Below are positions 44,352 through 52,901 of a DNA stretch of 64,000 nucleotides, piece after piece; position 1 is the first letter of the stretch, and each line of letters begins with the position of its first letter. The notes beneath the pieces are model-generated. The model was not told the DNA's origin. It made no database searches and saw only the letters and a list, made by a program, of their open reading frames with translations. Origin of the DNA: Thioclava sp. ES.031 (GTDB lineage Bacteria > Pseudomonadota > Alphaproteobacteria > Rhodobacterales > Rhodobacteraceae); assembly GCF_002563775.1 (NCBI RefSeq), contig NZ_PDJO01000001.1:2544501-2608500 (forward strand), written 5' to 3'. The position numbers and the translations under genes are program-made.

Positions 44352-45452
44352 TTAGGCCTGTCGGAACCGCTCTGCCTCCCGCAGGCGCAGCCGCAGCCCG
44401 AAGCCCGGTTCGCCATTGTCGCGCAACTGGCCGTTCTCAGGCTCGGGCGCGCCGTCGAAGAGCATCCCCTCGATCCGGACATGGTCGTGAAACCATTCGA
44501 GGTGGATCGCGGGCAGCGCGGCGAGGCACGCGTGCAGATGCAGCGCGGGGGCGCAATGGGCAGACAGCGGCACCTGATGCGCGGCGCTGAGCGCGGCCAC
44601 GCCCATGAAGCCCGTGATGCCCGCGCAGCGCGTCGCATCCGCCTGCAGCACGTCCACCGCGCCCGCTTCGAGCATGTCGCGGAAGTAGCCGATATTGAAA
44701 CCGTATTCGCCCGCCGTGACATTCATCCCGGCCGGCGCTCGGTCGCGGCAAAGGCGCAGCCCTTCGAGGTCATCCGAGGAGACGGGCTCCTCGTGCCATT
44801 CCACGCCGTAGTCGCGGGCGCGCTCTGCCAGCGCCAGCGCCTCCTTGCGGTTCTGGGCGCCATTCGCATCCATGAACAACCGACAATCGGGGCCGATGGC
44901 GTTGCGCGCCTGTTTTAGCCGGTGGGGATCGCGCTCGGCGTCTCGCCCGACCTTGATCTTCACCATCGAGAAGCCCTCGGAGGCCCAGCCCTCGAGTTGG
45001 CTGCGCAGCTGCCGGTCGTCATAGGAGGTGAAACCGCCCGAACCATAGGCCGGGATCGTATCGCGCGCGCGGCCCAGAAGGCCCGCGACGGGCTGGCGCA
45101 GCAGCTTACCCTTGAGGTCCCAAAGAGCCGTGTCCGCCGCCGCGATCGCCATCGCGACAGGACCATCGCGCCCGATATTTCGCGTGGCATGCACCATCGC
45201 CAGCCAGAGCTTCGCGATGTCGAGCGCGTTGCGCCCTTTCACCTGTGGAACGAGAATGTCGCGCACGATCCCAGCCGTCGCGGGGGTCGTGTAGCTGTAG
45301 CCAAGGCCGGTCTCACCCCCGGCGGAAATGGAGACGAGAACCATCGAGGTCTCGCTCCATTCCAGCGTCCCGTCGGCTTCCGGCGCATCGGTCGGGATCG
45401 TCAGGGCGGAGACGTCGACCGCCTCGATCAGCGGATCGGAGCCGAGGGTCAT
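44352..45452 (-). CDS. Mandelate racemase/muconate lactonizing enzyme family protein
   Basis: This 366-residue enolase-superfamily enzyme has the catalytic KxK (FSMVKIKVGRD), metal ligands in FMDANGAQNR, EWHEEPVSSDD and VTAGEYGFN, and a His in VPLSAHCAPALHLH. It probably dehydrates or epimerises a sugar acid. The ATG at 45452 lies one base after the TPP enzyme stop, so translation is coupled. It fits a sugar-acid oxidation theme with the GMC flavoprotein. Confidence 0.9.
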   Translation of the reverse strand: MTLGSDPLIEAVDVSALTIPTDAPEADGTLEWSETSMVLVSISAGGETGLGYSYTTPATAGIVRDILVPQVKGRNALDIAKLWLAMVHATRNIGRDGPVAMAIAAADTALWDLKGKLLRQPVAGLLGRARDTIPAYGSGGFTSYDDRQLRSQLEGWASEGFSMVKIKVGRDAERDPHRLKQARNAIGPDCRLFMDANGAQNRKEALALAERARDYGVEWHEEPVSSDDLEGLRLCRDRAPAGMNVTAGEYGFNIGYFRDMLEAGAVDVLQADATRCAGITGFMGVAALSAAHQVPLSAHCAPALHLHACLAALPAIHLEWFHDHVRIEGMLFDGAPEPENGQLRDNGEPGFGLRLRLREAERFRQA

Positions 45453-45453
45453 C

Positions 45454-47223
45454 TCAGCGGTCCGTGACGCGCTTGATCGTCTGCTTCACGATGCCAGCCG
45501 TTTCGGAGTCACCGTGGACGAGCGCGCTCATGAAGGACTTGGCCTGATCCATCGTGATATGGGGCGGCAGCGTCGGCACGTCCGGATCGACAGTGGCGTG
45601 AATCACGGTCGGGCGATCCGCCGCGAAGGCGACCTCCCAGGCCGGGCCAATCTCCTCGGTGCGGTCGATCCGCAGCCCCTTGAGACCCAGAAGCTCCGCA
45701 TAGGCGGCCATGTCGATATCGGGCACGTCCTGCGTCTTGTCGACACGCGGGCTGTCGGCCATAGCGCGCAGCTCCCAGGTCACTTGGTTGAGGTCCTGAT
45801 TGGCCAGCACACAGATCACCAGCCGCGGGTCGGCCCAGTTGCGCCAGTATTTCGAGACGGTGATCAGGTCGGTGATGCCGAGCATCTGCATCGCGCCGTC
45901 GCCCACGAAGGCCACCGCTGCGCGATCGGGATAGCAGAATTTCGCGGCCACTGCATAAGGCAGGCCCGGGCACATCGTCGCCAGCGTCCCCGACAGCGAC
46001 GCCTTCATCCCCCGGCGGATTTTAATCGCACGCGCCAGCCAGTTGGCCGAGCTGCCCGAATCCGCCGACAGGATCGCCTTATCGGGCAGCCGCGAGGACG
46101 CCTCCCAGAACAACCGCTCAGGATTGACGGGATCGGCGCTTTCCTTGGCGCGCTGCTCGACGCCCTCCCACCATTCGGCAGTCTTCTTCTCGATCGTCTC
46201 GCGCCACGACCGGTCGGTCTTGGGCTTGAGACGCGGCAACAAGGCCTCCACCGTGTCGGCTGCATCGCCCACGAGGTTCACGTCCATCAGATAGCGCATC
46301 GACACCATCGTCGGATCGAGGTCGATCTGCACCGCCTTGACCTGCCCTTCCTTGGGGAGGAATTCCGAATAGGGGAAGCGCGAGCCGATCATCAGAAGCG
46401 TGTCGCATTCACGCATCATCCAGTCAGAAGCCTGCGTGCCCAGAAGCCCGATCGAGCCGGTCACGAATGGCAGATCGTCGGGCAGTGCGGCCTTGCCCAG
46501 AAGTGCCTTCGCAACGCCCGCGCCGAGCGTTTCGGCAAGCTGGGTGATCTGTGTCTCGGCGCCGATCGCACCTGCGCCAACGAGGACGCCGACCTTTTCG
46601 CCCGCGTTCAGAATATCCGCCGCGGCAGCGAGGTCCTTGTCCGCCGGAAGCAGGCGCGGCGCCTGATAGCCAACGCCACTGTGGACAGTGCCGTGGGCAT
46701 GGGGCGGCGCTTCGACCGCCGCGGCCTCCTGCACGTCATTAGGAGCGATCACGCAGGTCACGCTGCGCCGCGCCTGTGCGATCCGGAGCGCCCGGTCGAT
46801 CAGGTGCCGCGCTTGCCCCGGCGCCATCATCGTGTGGACATATTCGCTCGCCACGTCCTTGAAAAGCGATTGTAGGTCGACCTCCTGCTGGTAATTGCCG
46901 CCAAGCGCGTTGCGTCCCTGCTGACCGACGATCGCAAGCACCGGCTGGTGGTCTAGCTTAGCGTCGTAGAGCCCATTGAGCAGATGGATCGCGCCGGGGC
47001 CGGAGGTCGCGAGACAGCAGCCCACCTCGCCGGTCCATTTCGCATGCGCTGCTGCCATAAACGCGGCGCTTTCCTCGTGACGTGCCTGAACGAATTCGAT
47101 CTCGTCATCGCGTCCAAGCGCTGCGACGAGGCCGCTGATCCCGTCTCCGGGGAAGCCATAGATGCGGGTGATGCCCCATTGCTTGAGGCGGGTAAGAATG
47201 AAATCGGCAACGGTGTCGGACAT
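45454..47223 (-). CDS. Thiamine-diphosphate enzyme (pyruvate oxidase/acetolactate synthase-like)
   Basis: This 589-residue protein has the three domains of the family: N-terminal PYR domain with catalytic Glu (FVQARHEESAAFMAAAHAKW), central domain, and C-terminal PP domain (FVGDGAMQMLGITDLIT, then VLANQDLNQ as metal ligand). It resembles PoxB-type pyruvate oxidases and related carboligases. Product unproven. GGAGGA precedes the ATG at 47223. An EcfG promoter (47263-47288, minus) lies 40 bases upstream; five more genes follow on the same strand down to 40789. Confidence 0.9.
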   Translation of the reverse strand: MSDTVADFILTRLKQWGITRIYGFPGDGISGLVAALGRDDEIEFVQARHEESAAFMAAAHAKWTGEVGCCLATSGPGAIHLLNGLYDAKLDHQPVLAIVGQQGRNALGGNYQQEVDLQSLFKDVASEYVHTMMAPGQARHLIDRALRIAQARRSVTCVIAPNDVQEAAAVEAPPHAHGTVHSGVGYQAPRLLPADKDLAAAADILNAGEKVGVLVGAGAIGAETQITQLAETLGAGVAKALLGKAALPDDLPFVTGSIGLLGTQASDWMMRECDTLLMIGSRFPYSEFLPKEGQVKAVQIDLDPTMVSMRYLMDVNLVGDAADTVEALLPRLKPKTDRSWRETIEKKTAEWWEGVEQRAKESADPVNPERLFWEASSRLPDKAILSADSGSSANWLARAIKIRRGMKASLSGTLATMCPGLPYAVAAKFCYPDRAAVAFVGDGAMQMLGITDLITVSKYWRNWADPRLVICVLANQDLNQVTWELRAMADSPRVDKTQDVPDIDMAAYAELLGLKGLRIDRTEEIGPAWEVAFAADRPTVIHATVDPDVPTLPPHITMDQAKSFMSALVHGDSETAGIVKQTIKRVTDR

Positions 47224-47262
47224 GAAGAGTTCCTCCACAGTTCGGGGTGAATAGGAAAAGGA

Positions 47263-47288
47263 AACGGGTTTGTTTCGCTCAGTGTTCC
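47263..47288 (-). promoter_or_regulatory. EcfG-type general stress promoter of the TPP operon
   Basis: On the minus strand GGAAC (47288-47284), 17 bases, CGTT (47266-47263). It is directly upstream of the TPP-enzyme gene. Confidence 0.75.
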
Positions 47289-47327
47289 GACAAGAGCCTG
47301 TGAGGAGGCCCCAGTAAAAGAAACGCA

Positions 47328-47352
47328 GGAACATTGCGGCGCGCATCCGGTT
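47328..47352 (+). promoter_or_regulatory. Weak EcfG-type promoter before SDR
   Basis: GGAAC, 16 bases, GGTT: one mismatch in the -10. Lies 35 bases before the SDR ATG, opposite in direction to the TPP-operon promoter. Confidence 0.45.
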
Positions 47353-47386
47353 GGTCCGTTCAGACCCACCCAGAAAGGAGCCGGTT

Positions 47387-48241
47387 ATGAATTACCCCAA
47401 ACCTCCCTTCCCGAAGCAACCGCAGTCCCTTCCCGGTTCGACCGAGAAGATGGAACCGCGCCCCGATCATGGCGAGCAGAGCTATGTCGGGTCGGGCAGG
47501 CTCGAGGGCATGGCCGCCCTCGTGACCGGCGCGGACAGCGGCATCGGTCGCGCCGTAGCGCTGGCCTATGCGCGCGAGGGGGCCGACGTGATGATTTCCT
47601 ATCTCGAAGAAAACGACGAGGCCGAAGAAACCCGCCGACTTGTCGAAGAGGCGGGCCGACGCGCCTACGTGATGCCGGGCGACATTCAGAACGCCGACCA
47701 TTGCCGCGCGCTGGTCCGCGACACGCATGAAGCCTTCGGCCGTTTCGACATTCTCGTCAACAACGCGGCGCACCAGATGCATTTCGACGAGATCGAGGAC
47801 ATTTCCGACGAGGAATGGGATACGACCTTCCGCACGAACATCCATTCGATGTTCTACCTGTGCAAGGCCGCTGTCCCGGTGATCGAGAAAAATGGCGCGA
47901 TCATCAACACGGCCTCGATCAACTCGGACAAACCGAACCCGGGCCTTCTCGCCTATGCGGCGACAAAGGGCGCGATTCAGAACTTCACCACGGGGCTTGC
48001 CCAGATGCTGGCCCCGCGTGAGATACGGGTAAACTGCGTAGCGCCAGGGCCGGTTTGGACGCCGCTGATCCCCTCGACCCTACCGGAGGACTCGGTCGCG
48101 CATTTCGGGGAAGACAAGCCGATGGGCCGCCCCGCGCAACCTGCCGAACTGGCGTCCGCATATGTCATGCTCGCCGATCCGCGCTCGAGCTACACGTCCG
48201 GCGCGACCGTGGCCGTCACTGGCGGGATGCCGATGATCTAA
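47387..48241 (+). CDS. Short-chain dehydrogenase, general-stress type
   Basis: This 284-residue SDR has an N-terminal extension with PKPPFPKQPQSLPGSTEKM, typical of the YdaD/YhdF group of stress SDRs, then TGADSGIGRAVALAYAREGA, NNAAHQMHF, Ser in INTASINSDKP and YAATKGAIQNF. Relatives are induced by general stress in Bacillus and proteobacteria. AAAGGAG precedes the ATG. A strong terminator follows. Confidence 0.92.
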   Translation: MNYPKPPFPKQPQSLPGSTEKMEPRPDHGEQSYVGSGRLEGMAALVTGADSGIGRAVALAYAREGADVMISYLEENDEAEETRRLVEEAGRRAYVMPGDIQNADHCRALVRDTHEAFGRFDILVNNAAHQMHFDEIEDISDEEWDTTFRTNIHSMFYLCKAAVPVIEKNGAIINTASINSDKPNPGLLAYAATKGAIQNFTTGLAQMLAPREIRVNCVAPGPVWTPLIPSTLPEDSVAHFGEDKPMGRPAQPAELASAYVMLADPRSSYTSGATVAVTGGMPMI

Positions 48242-48246
48242 TCAAA

Positions 48247-48290
48247 CGCGCGGGCCGTCAGACATTAGCGGCGGCCCGCGCGGTTTTCTC
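48247..48290 (+). terminator. Strong intrinsic terminator
   Basis: CGCGCGGGCCG pairs with CGGCCCGCGCG over eleven base pairs, followed by GTTTTCTC. It ends the SDR gene. Confidence 0.88.
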
Positions 48291-48323
48291 CCGCAGAATT
48301 TCGGAAGTCAGACTTGGTCAGCT

Positions 48324-48671
48324 TCAAGCCGGAATGACTTCGATCTGATTTTGGACAAGGAGAACACCACGCACTTCCTGCGCGAGCGCCTCAGCGAGTG
48401 TCCGCTGGAACTCCAACCCGATCGTGCCCTTGAGAGTCACTACCCCTTCGTCCACGACAATCAGAACTTGGCTCATGTCGATCCGCCCATCGCTTTCGAG
48501 CGCGCCCTTTACCGCAGGCGAAAGCTCCTCATCGGGCATCACGCGATCGGGTTGTTCTGGCGGTTCGGGCATGATCGGTTGCTCGACCCCGTGATAGCCT
48601 TCCGGCCGGCTTGGCTCGGCAAGATCCGAGCGCACCACGCGGACATCTTTTTCATCGCCCTTCTCAGTCAT
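48324..48671 (-). CDS. BON-domain protein
   Basis: This 115-residue protein has a flexible Pro/Glu-rich first half (EPPEQPDRVMPDEELSPAV) and one BON domain (DMSQVLIVVDEGVVTLKGTI, then EFQRTLAEALAQEVRG). BON domains bind phospholipid or link envelope proteins; this copy has no signal peptide. GGAGGTAATC precedes the ATG. An exact EcfG promoter lies upstream, as for other alphaproteobacterial BON stress proteins. Confidence 0.87.
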   Translation of the reverse strand: MTEKGDEKDVRVVRSDLAEPSRPEGYHGVEQPIMPEPPEQPDRVMPDEELSPAVKGALESDGRIDMSQVLIVVDEGVVTLKGTIGLEFQRTLAEALAQEVRGVLLVQNQIEVIPA

Positions 48672-48699
48672 GATTACCTCCATGCCTGTGGAAGAGTTC

Positions 48700-48724
48700 A
48701 ACGGGTGAATGTCTCGCTTGTTCC
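48700..48724 (-). promoter_or_regulatory. EcfG-type general stress promoter of BON gene
   Basis: On the minus strand GGAAC (48724-48720), 16 bases, CGTT (48703-48700): exact consensus, 29 bases before the BON ATG. Confidence 0.8.
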
Positions 48725-48766
48725 TGCACAGGCCGAACTCAACGCGATCACGATGCACCTCGATAT

Positions 48767-48791
48767 GGAACAATGCCTAGTGCGTGTTGTT
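48767..48791 (+). promoter_or_regulatory. Weak EcfG-type promoter before the DESFPASDPP protein
   Basis: GGAAC, 16 bases, TGTT: one mismatch. It points to the 65-residue gene 83 bases downstream. Confidence 0.45.
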
Positions 48792-48810
48792 TCTTCAATA
48801 TGCATGACGA

Positions 48811-48847
48811 CCCTCGCGTGCAGCACCGCACGGGTCTCACGCGAGGG
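48811..48847. repeat. Perfect ten-base inverted repeat in the leader
   Basis: CCCTCGCGTG and CACGCGAGGG pair perfectly around a 17-base loop. It ends 26 bases before the ATG of the 65-residue protein and has no T-run, so it may be an operator or mRNA leader structure rather than a terminator. Confidence 0.6.
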
Positions 48848-48873
48848 CTTACTTTGACCAAAGGAGGCCCATC

Positions 48874-49071
48874 ATGTTGACCAGACTGCTTTTTGCCGCC
48901 TCAGCCCTTGGCGCCTTGGGGTATCTCATCAACCAGCGGCGCCACGCGTCCTCTTCGGAGGTCCGACCAGCAGGCCCTTCACAGATGCGCAATCCGCCGC
49001 GGCAATGGGATCAGGTGGATGAAGAAATGGACGAGAGCTTCCCGGCGAGCGACCCGCCCGCGAATTACTGA
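48874..49071 (+). CDS. Small protein with DESFPASDPP motif
   Basis: This 65-residue protein has an N-terminal membrane helix (MLTRLLFAASALGALGYLI), a basic linker and a C-terminus VDEEMDESFPASDPPANY. The DESFPASDPP motif recurs in small alphaproteobacterial proteins of unknown function, as I recall often near stress genes. AAAGGAGG precedes the ATG. 56 bases before the next small gene. Confidence 0.78.
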   Translation: MLTRLLFAASALGALGYLINQRRHASSSEVRPAGPSQMRNPPRQWDQVDEEMDESFPASDPPANY

Positions 49072-49127
49072 CCTCAGCAGCGAGGCTCCGGTATCGAGCC
49101 GCCGGCTCCTGCGCAGAGAGCGATGAC

Positions 49128-49400
49128 ATGCCCAACACTTATCTCGAAGACACATTGATCACTTTGGAGGCCCGGCTGATTGCGCAGCGGCGCCTTTTGG
49201 CGCGAATGGTGGCGGAAATGCCCCCAGAAGCACGCGAAACCCTTCTTTCCTGGATCAACGAGCGTGAAGTGATGCGCGACGGGCAGGAAGATCCCGGTGC
49301 CGTTCCTGACGCGGTCGATACGCTCCCATTAAGCATCGCCCAAGAGTTCCAGCAGATCGCGACACTCGCACGCCGTCACCACCGCAGCAGTGATTTATAG
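49128..49400 (+). CDS. Hypothetical helical protein
   Basis: This 90-residue protein (MPNTYLEDTLITLEARLIAQ, then LARMVAEMPPEARETLLSWI) looks wholly helical, with no export signal. No family is recognised. The start codon follows a weak AGAG. It lies between the DESFPASDPP gene and the P450 and is probably co-transcribed with the former. Confidence 0.65.
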   Translation: MPNTYLEDTLITLEARLIAQRRLLARMVAEMPPEARETLLSWINEREVMRDGQEDPGAVPDAVDTLPLSIAQEFQQIATLARRHHRSSDL

Positions 49401-49536
49401 ACACGGACTGAGTGTGAGCGATGAATACGACACCGAGCGACAGACGCCCCAAACCGCCCTGCCCTGCGTTGCGCAGCACTGCTACAGCTCAGTTTGGTGC
49501 GTCCGTGACAAATTCAACCACAGCGAGGGAAGGCAG

Positions 49537-50778
49537 ATGCATCATTCCCAAACCATTCCCCACCTTCCGGGGATCGACAGCACCCGCGCCTTTCTCAGCG
49601 AGGGCTATCCATTCATTTCGCGCAGATGCGACGAGCTTGGAAGCGATGCGTTCCGAACCCGCCTAATGCTACGCCCGGTCACGTTTCTTCGCGGACCGGA
49701 TGCGGTTCGCGGCTTCTATCGGGCGGGCCGCATGACGCGCCGCGGAGCGATGCCACCGACCGTAGTGCCGCTTCTACAGGGCAAGGGCAGCGTGCAAAGC
49801 CTGGACGGCGCAGAGCATCAGGTCCGCAAGAAAATGTTTCTCGATCTCATGGCCCCCGTGCGGCTGCAGCAGGCCCGCCAGATTTTCGCAGAGGAATGGC
49901 AGGCGGCGGCGGGCAGTTGGCGAGGCCGCGAGATCGACCTCTCCGATGCTGTCGACGGCATCATGACACGCACCGCGCTTCGCTGGTGCGGCATCGACCC
50001 GGGACAACATGACGTTGCAAGCCGCTCGCGTGAACTCAGCACGATGTTCGCCGAAGCCGGTGCGCTCGGCCCCGCCTATCTGCAGGCACGCTGGCTCCGA
50101 GCTCGATGTGAGCGTTGGGCGCGAAGTCTCATTGCTGAGACCCGAGAAGTGGACGGACCCGCCGGAAGCACCTTGGGCAAGCTTGCCTTCCATACGGATC
50201 TCGATGGCCGCCGCATGAACGAGGATGTGGCCGCGAAAGAACTCCTGAACATCCTGCGCCCGATCGTGGCAGTCGGACGCTACGTCGTCTTTGCCGCCCA
50301 CGCCCTGCATGTCCAGCGCGCAGCCATCCACGCTATGACGGAAGACGACGAACACATCAGTCACGCCATCGCCGAAGAGGTTCGTAGGCTTTATCCGTTC
50401 TTCCCGGCGATCGGCGGACGCGTGCGCGAAGCGTTCGACTGGCACGGCGCGAGGTTCGAGCCCGGCGACTGGCTGGTGCTCGACCTCTACGGCACTAATC
50501 ACGATCCTAAGACGTGGGATGACGCGGAAAGCTTCTGTCCCGAACGCCATTTGGGGCGCGACCGCCAACCCGAGGGGCTCGTGCCGCAAGGTGGAGGCGA
50601 CTACCTACAAAATCACCGTTGTCCCGGCGAGTGGCTCACGACCGAGTTGCTAACCGAAGCGGTGATGCAATTGCGCAAGCTCGACTGGACTTTGCCGGAA
50701 CAGAACCTGTCGCTTCCCGAAAACCAGTTCCCGCCGCTGCCCGAAGGCGGTTTGCGCGTTGCGGTGTCACCCAACTGA
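49537..50778 (+). CDS. CYP152-family P450 peroxygenase
   Basis: This 413-residue protein follows the fatty-acid peroxygenase pattern: FLSEGYPFISRRCDELGSD, GSVQSLDGAEH, ELLNILRPIVAVGRYVVF (Arg-Pro that binds the fatty acid carboxylate) and the haem loop QGGGDYLQNHRCPGE with Cys 362. These enzymes use H2O2 to hydroxylate fatty acids at alpha or beta carbon. Gln 87 stands where hydroxylases (P450-BSbeta) have Gln and the decarboxylase OleT has His, so hydroxylation is expected. The ATG at 49537 follows AGGGAAGG; earlier frame is not needed. Confidence 0.92.
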   Translation: MHHSQTIPHLPGIDSTRAFLSEGYPFISRRCDELGSDAFRTRLMLRPVTFLRGPDAVRGFYRAGRMTRRGAMPPTVVPLLQGKGSVQSLDGAEHQVRKKMFLDLMAPVRLQQARQIFAEEWQAAAGSWRGREIDLSDAVDGIMTRTALRWCGIDPGQHDVASRSRELSTMFAEAGALGPAYLQARWLRARCERWARSLIAETREVDGPAGSTLGKLAFHTDLDGRRMNEDVAAKELLNILRPIVAVGRYVVFAAHALHVQRAAIHAMTEDDEHISHAIAEEVRRLYPFFPAIGGRVREAFDWHGARFEPGDWLVLDLYGTNHDPKTWDDAESFCPERHLGRDRQPEGLVPQGGGDYLQNHRCPGEWLTTELLTEAVMQLRKLDWTLPEQNLSLPENQFPPLPEGGLRVAVSPN

Positions 50779-50854
50779 ACCACCGCGAGCGCAATTATGG
50801 GACGACTACTTCTTGAACCCCGGCGCTCGACGGATAGAGCGCCGGGGCGGGGTA

Positions 50855-52039
50855 TCAACCGATCTGCGCGGCTGCGGGACCGAAGAACTCATAGTGGATG
50901 CGTGCCTCCGGAACGTTTGCAGCCTTCAAGCCAGAAACCATCTCCTGCATGAAGCCCGTCGGGCCGCAGATGAAGTAGTCCGCCCTGGCGGGATCGCTGA
51001 TCTGCACGAGCCAGTTCGGATCAACCCGGCCGGTATGAACCCCGTTCGCGACGTCACTCTCTTCCGGCACCTCGTAGAAGACGTGGCTCTCATGCGCCTT
51101 TGCGCGGGAGGTAGCGGCAAGCGCATGGGACTGGCCATTCCGCGTCGCGTGGACATAGACCATTCGCAGTTCGCCGCCGCCATAGCTCTCCAGCATCGAG
51201 ATCATCGGGGTGAGGCCAACGCCTCCTGACAGCAGAACCACCTCTCGCTTGTCTGCGGGATCGAGGAAGAACTCGCCAGCGGGCGCGGCCACGTCGAACT
51301 CGGCGCCGACCTCGACCGCATCATGCAACCAGTTGGAGATCCGTCCGCCGGGCTCGCGCTTGACGGTGATGCGGTAGGACTGACCATCCGGTGCCGAGGA
51401 GATCGAGTAGTTGCGCCGATATTCCTCGCCTTCCGCAGGAGCAAAGCGGAAGCTCAGATACTGACCGGGGCGATGCTTGAGAACAGGCAACCCATCCACG
51501 GGATAGAGCGTGAAGGACGCGATCTCGGAGGTCTCGCTGTCCTTCGCGCCAACCTTGAAGCGCCGCCACCCGCGCCAGCCGCCGTCCTGTTCTTCCGCAC
51601 CGGCGTAGATCTCTTCCTCCCGCTCGATGAGCGTATTGGCAAGGAACCAGTAGGCCTCGCCCCAGGCATTCAGGATCTCGGGGGTCGCAACCTCGCCCAA
51701 CACCTCGGCGACAGCCCCTAGCAGCGCTTCGCCGACATGGGGGTAATGCTCGGGGAGGATCTGCAAGCCGACATGTTTCTGTGCGATCCGCTCCAGCGCA
51801 TCGGCCAAGACCCCGGGATTCCGGATATGCGTCGCATAGGCCACCAGTGCCCCCGCGAGCGCTTTGTGCTGCGGCGAGTTACCATGTTGATGCGACATGT
51901 TGAACAGCGCCCGAATTTCGGGAGCAGCGAGCAGCCTGCGATACATGACCGGCACGATCTGATCGACGTGCTCGGCGACGACGAGTGCAGTGGCTTCGAT
52001 GATCGCGAGTGAGCTTTCCGAGAGCGGCTTGGCCATCAT
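50855..52039 (-). CDS. hmp: Flavohemoglobin, nitric oxide dioxygenase
   Basis: This 394-residue protein has the globin domain (proximal His in RIAQKHVGLQILPEHYPHV), FAD-binding NYSISSAPDG and NAD-binding regions (LLSGGVGLTPMISMLESYG, DYFICGPTGFMQEM). It oxidises NO to nitrate. The start MMAKPLSESSLAII follows AGGAGATA. It is divergent from nsrR, with two operator-like dyads between. Confidence 0.96.
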   Translation of the reverse strand: MMAKPLSESSLAIIEATALVVAEHVDQIVPVMYRRLLAAPEIRALFNMSHQHGNSPQHKALAGALVAYATHIRNPGVLADALERIAQKHVGLQILPEHYPHVGEALLGAVAEVLGEVATPEILNAWGEAYWFLANTLIEREEEIYAGAEEQDGGWRGWRRFKVGAKDSETSEIASFTLYPVDGLPVLKHRPGQYLSFRFAPAEGEEYRRNYSISSAPDGQSYRITVKREPGGRISNWLHDAVEVGAEFDVAAPAGEFFLDPADKREVVLLSGGVGLTPMISMLESYGGGELRMVYVHATRNGQSHALAATSRAKAHESHVFYEVPEESDVANGVHTGRVDPNWLVQISDPARADYFICGPTGFMQEMVSGLKAANVPEARIHYEFFGPAAAQIG

Positions 52040-52054
52040 TATCTCCTGGGTTAT

Positions 52055-52118
52055 AAAACATGCCAATGATCCGCATCTATTCCCTCGCGAATTAAGATGC
52101 CAATCACAGGTATGTTTT
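52055..52118. promoter_or_regulatory. Large dyad with two NsrR-like operators
   Basis: Arms 52055-52083 and 52089-52118 are inverted repeats of about 29 bases. Each arm contains a 17-base site: ATGCCAATGATCCGCAT (52060-52076) and ATGCCAATCACAGGTAT (52097-52113), both with ATGC/GCAT-type ends. They lie between hmp and nsrR and are probable NsrR sites for both promoters. Confidence 0.75.
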
Positions 52119-52192
52119 TCCTGTGCGACATTCTGTCCGGCCTCGTGATACGAGACGGGTCGCTTGGGAGCCCGATCAGGAGAGATGTGCGA

Positions 52193-52618
52193 ATGCGCTT
52201 GAACGACACCACGGACCTCGCCTTGCGCGTCATGATTTATGCGGCGTCGATGAAAGACCGCCGTTTCACGATCGATCATCTCGTCGAGGCCTATCATGCG
52301 CCCCGAAGCACGGTCATGAAGGTTGTCAACGCGTTGACCCGAGGCGAATTTCTGACTGCACAACGCGGTCGGTCCGGCGGCTTGGGGCTTGCACGTGCCG
52401 CCCAAGAGATCGGCGTCGGAACAATTGTGCGCCACATGGAGACGGATTTCGATCTCGTCGAATGTATGCGCAGCGGCGGCGATTGCGCGATCACAGCGTC
52501 CTGCCGTTTGATTTCCCCCTTGGCGGAAGCCCGGGCGGCTTTCTTGGCGACGCTCGACAACTACACGATTGCCGATATCGCGATCTCGCCGCGCGATTTC
52601 GGGCTGGCGATCTCGTAA
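52193..52618 (+). CDS. nsrR: Rrf2-family NO-sensing repressor
   Basis: This 141-residue protein has an Rrf2 winged helix (MRLNDTTDLALRVMIYAASM, HAPRSTVMKVVNALTRGEFL, QRGRSGGLGLARAAQEI) and Cys 91, 98 and 104 to hold an Fe-S cluster. NO destroys the cluster and releases hmp. AGGAGA precedes the ATG at 52193; an earlier frame extends through the operator and is unlikely. Pairing with hmp fixes the assignment. Confidence 0.92.
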   Translation: MRLNDTTDLALRVMIYAASMKDRRFTIDHLVEAYHAPRSTVMKVVNALTRGEFLTAQRGRSGGLGLARAAQEIGVGTIVRHMETDFDLVECMRSGGDCAITASCRLISPLAEARAAFLATLDNYTIADIAISPRDFGLAIS

Positions 52619-52901
52619 GGCTGATACACCGGGCCGATCGTCCAAAAGCTCTCCGGGCCACCCGTCAGGAAACGGCCGCCCTCCCCCCGCGAGACGCAAA
52701 TACACAAGAGCAATGGAATTCCTAAGGAGATCTCTATTGCCTTTTTGAAGCTGGCCGCGCCGTAGAGCGGTTTTTTCTAGAGATCGAGATCAAATAGAGC
52801 GCAGGGCACCTTAGTTCGGCACCAACTTAAAATATTTGCGGTTTTCCCGCGCGAAAGCGCGGCCCTCGGCTTTCATTACTTCCAATCGCACACACGCGCC
52901 A

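Noticed and set aside
43218..46875. Long plus-strand frames opposite the oxidoreductase operon
   Set aside because: They cross several minus-strand genes with clear motifs and start signals; typical GC-rich shadows.
52740..52785. CCGC/GCGG hairpin followed by TTTTTT after nsrR
   Set aside because: The stem has only four base pairs with a large loop; too weak to call a terminator with confidence.
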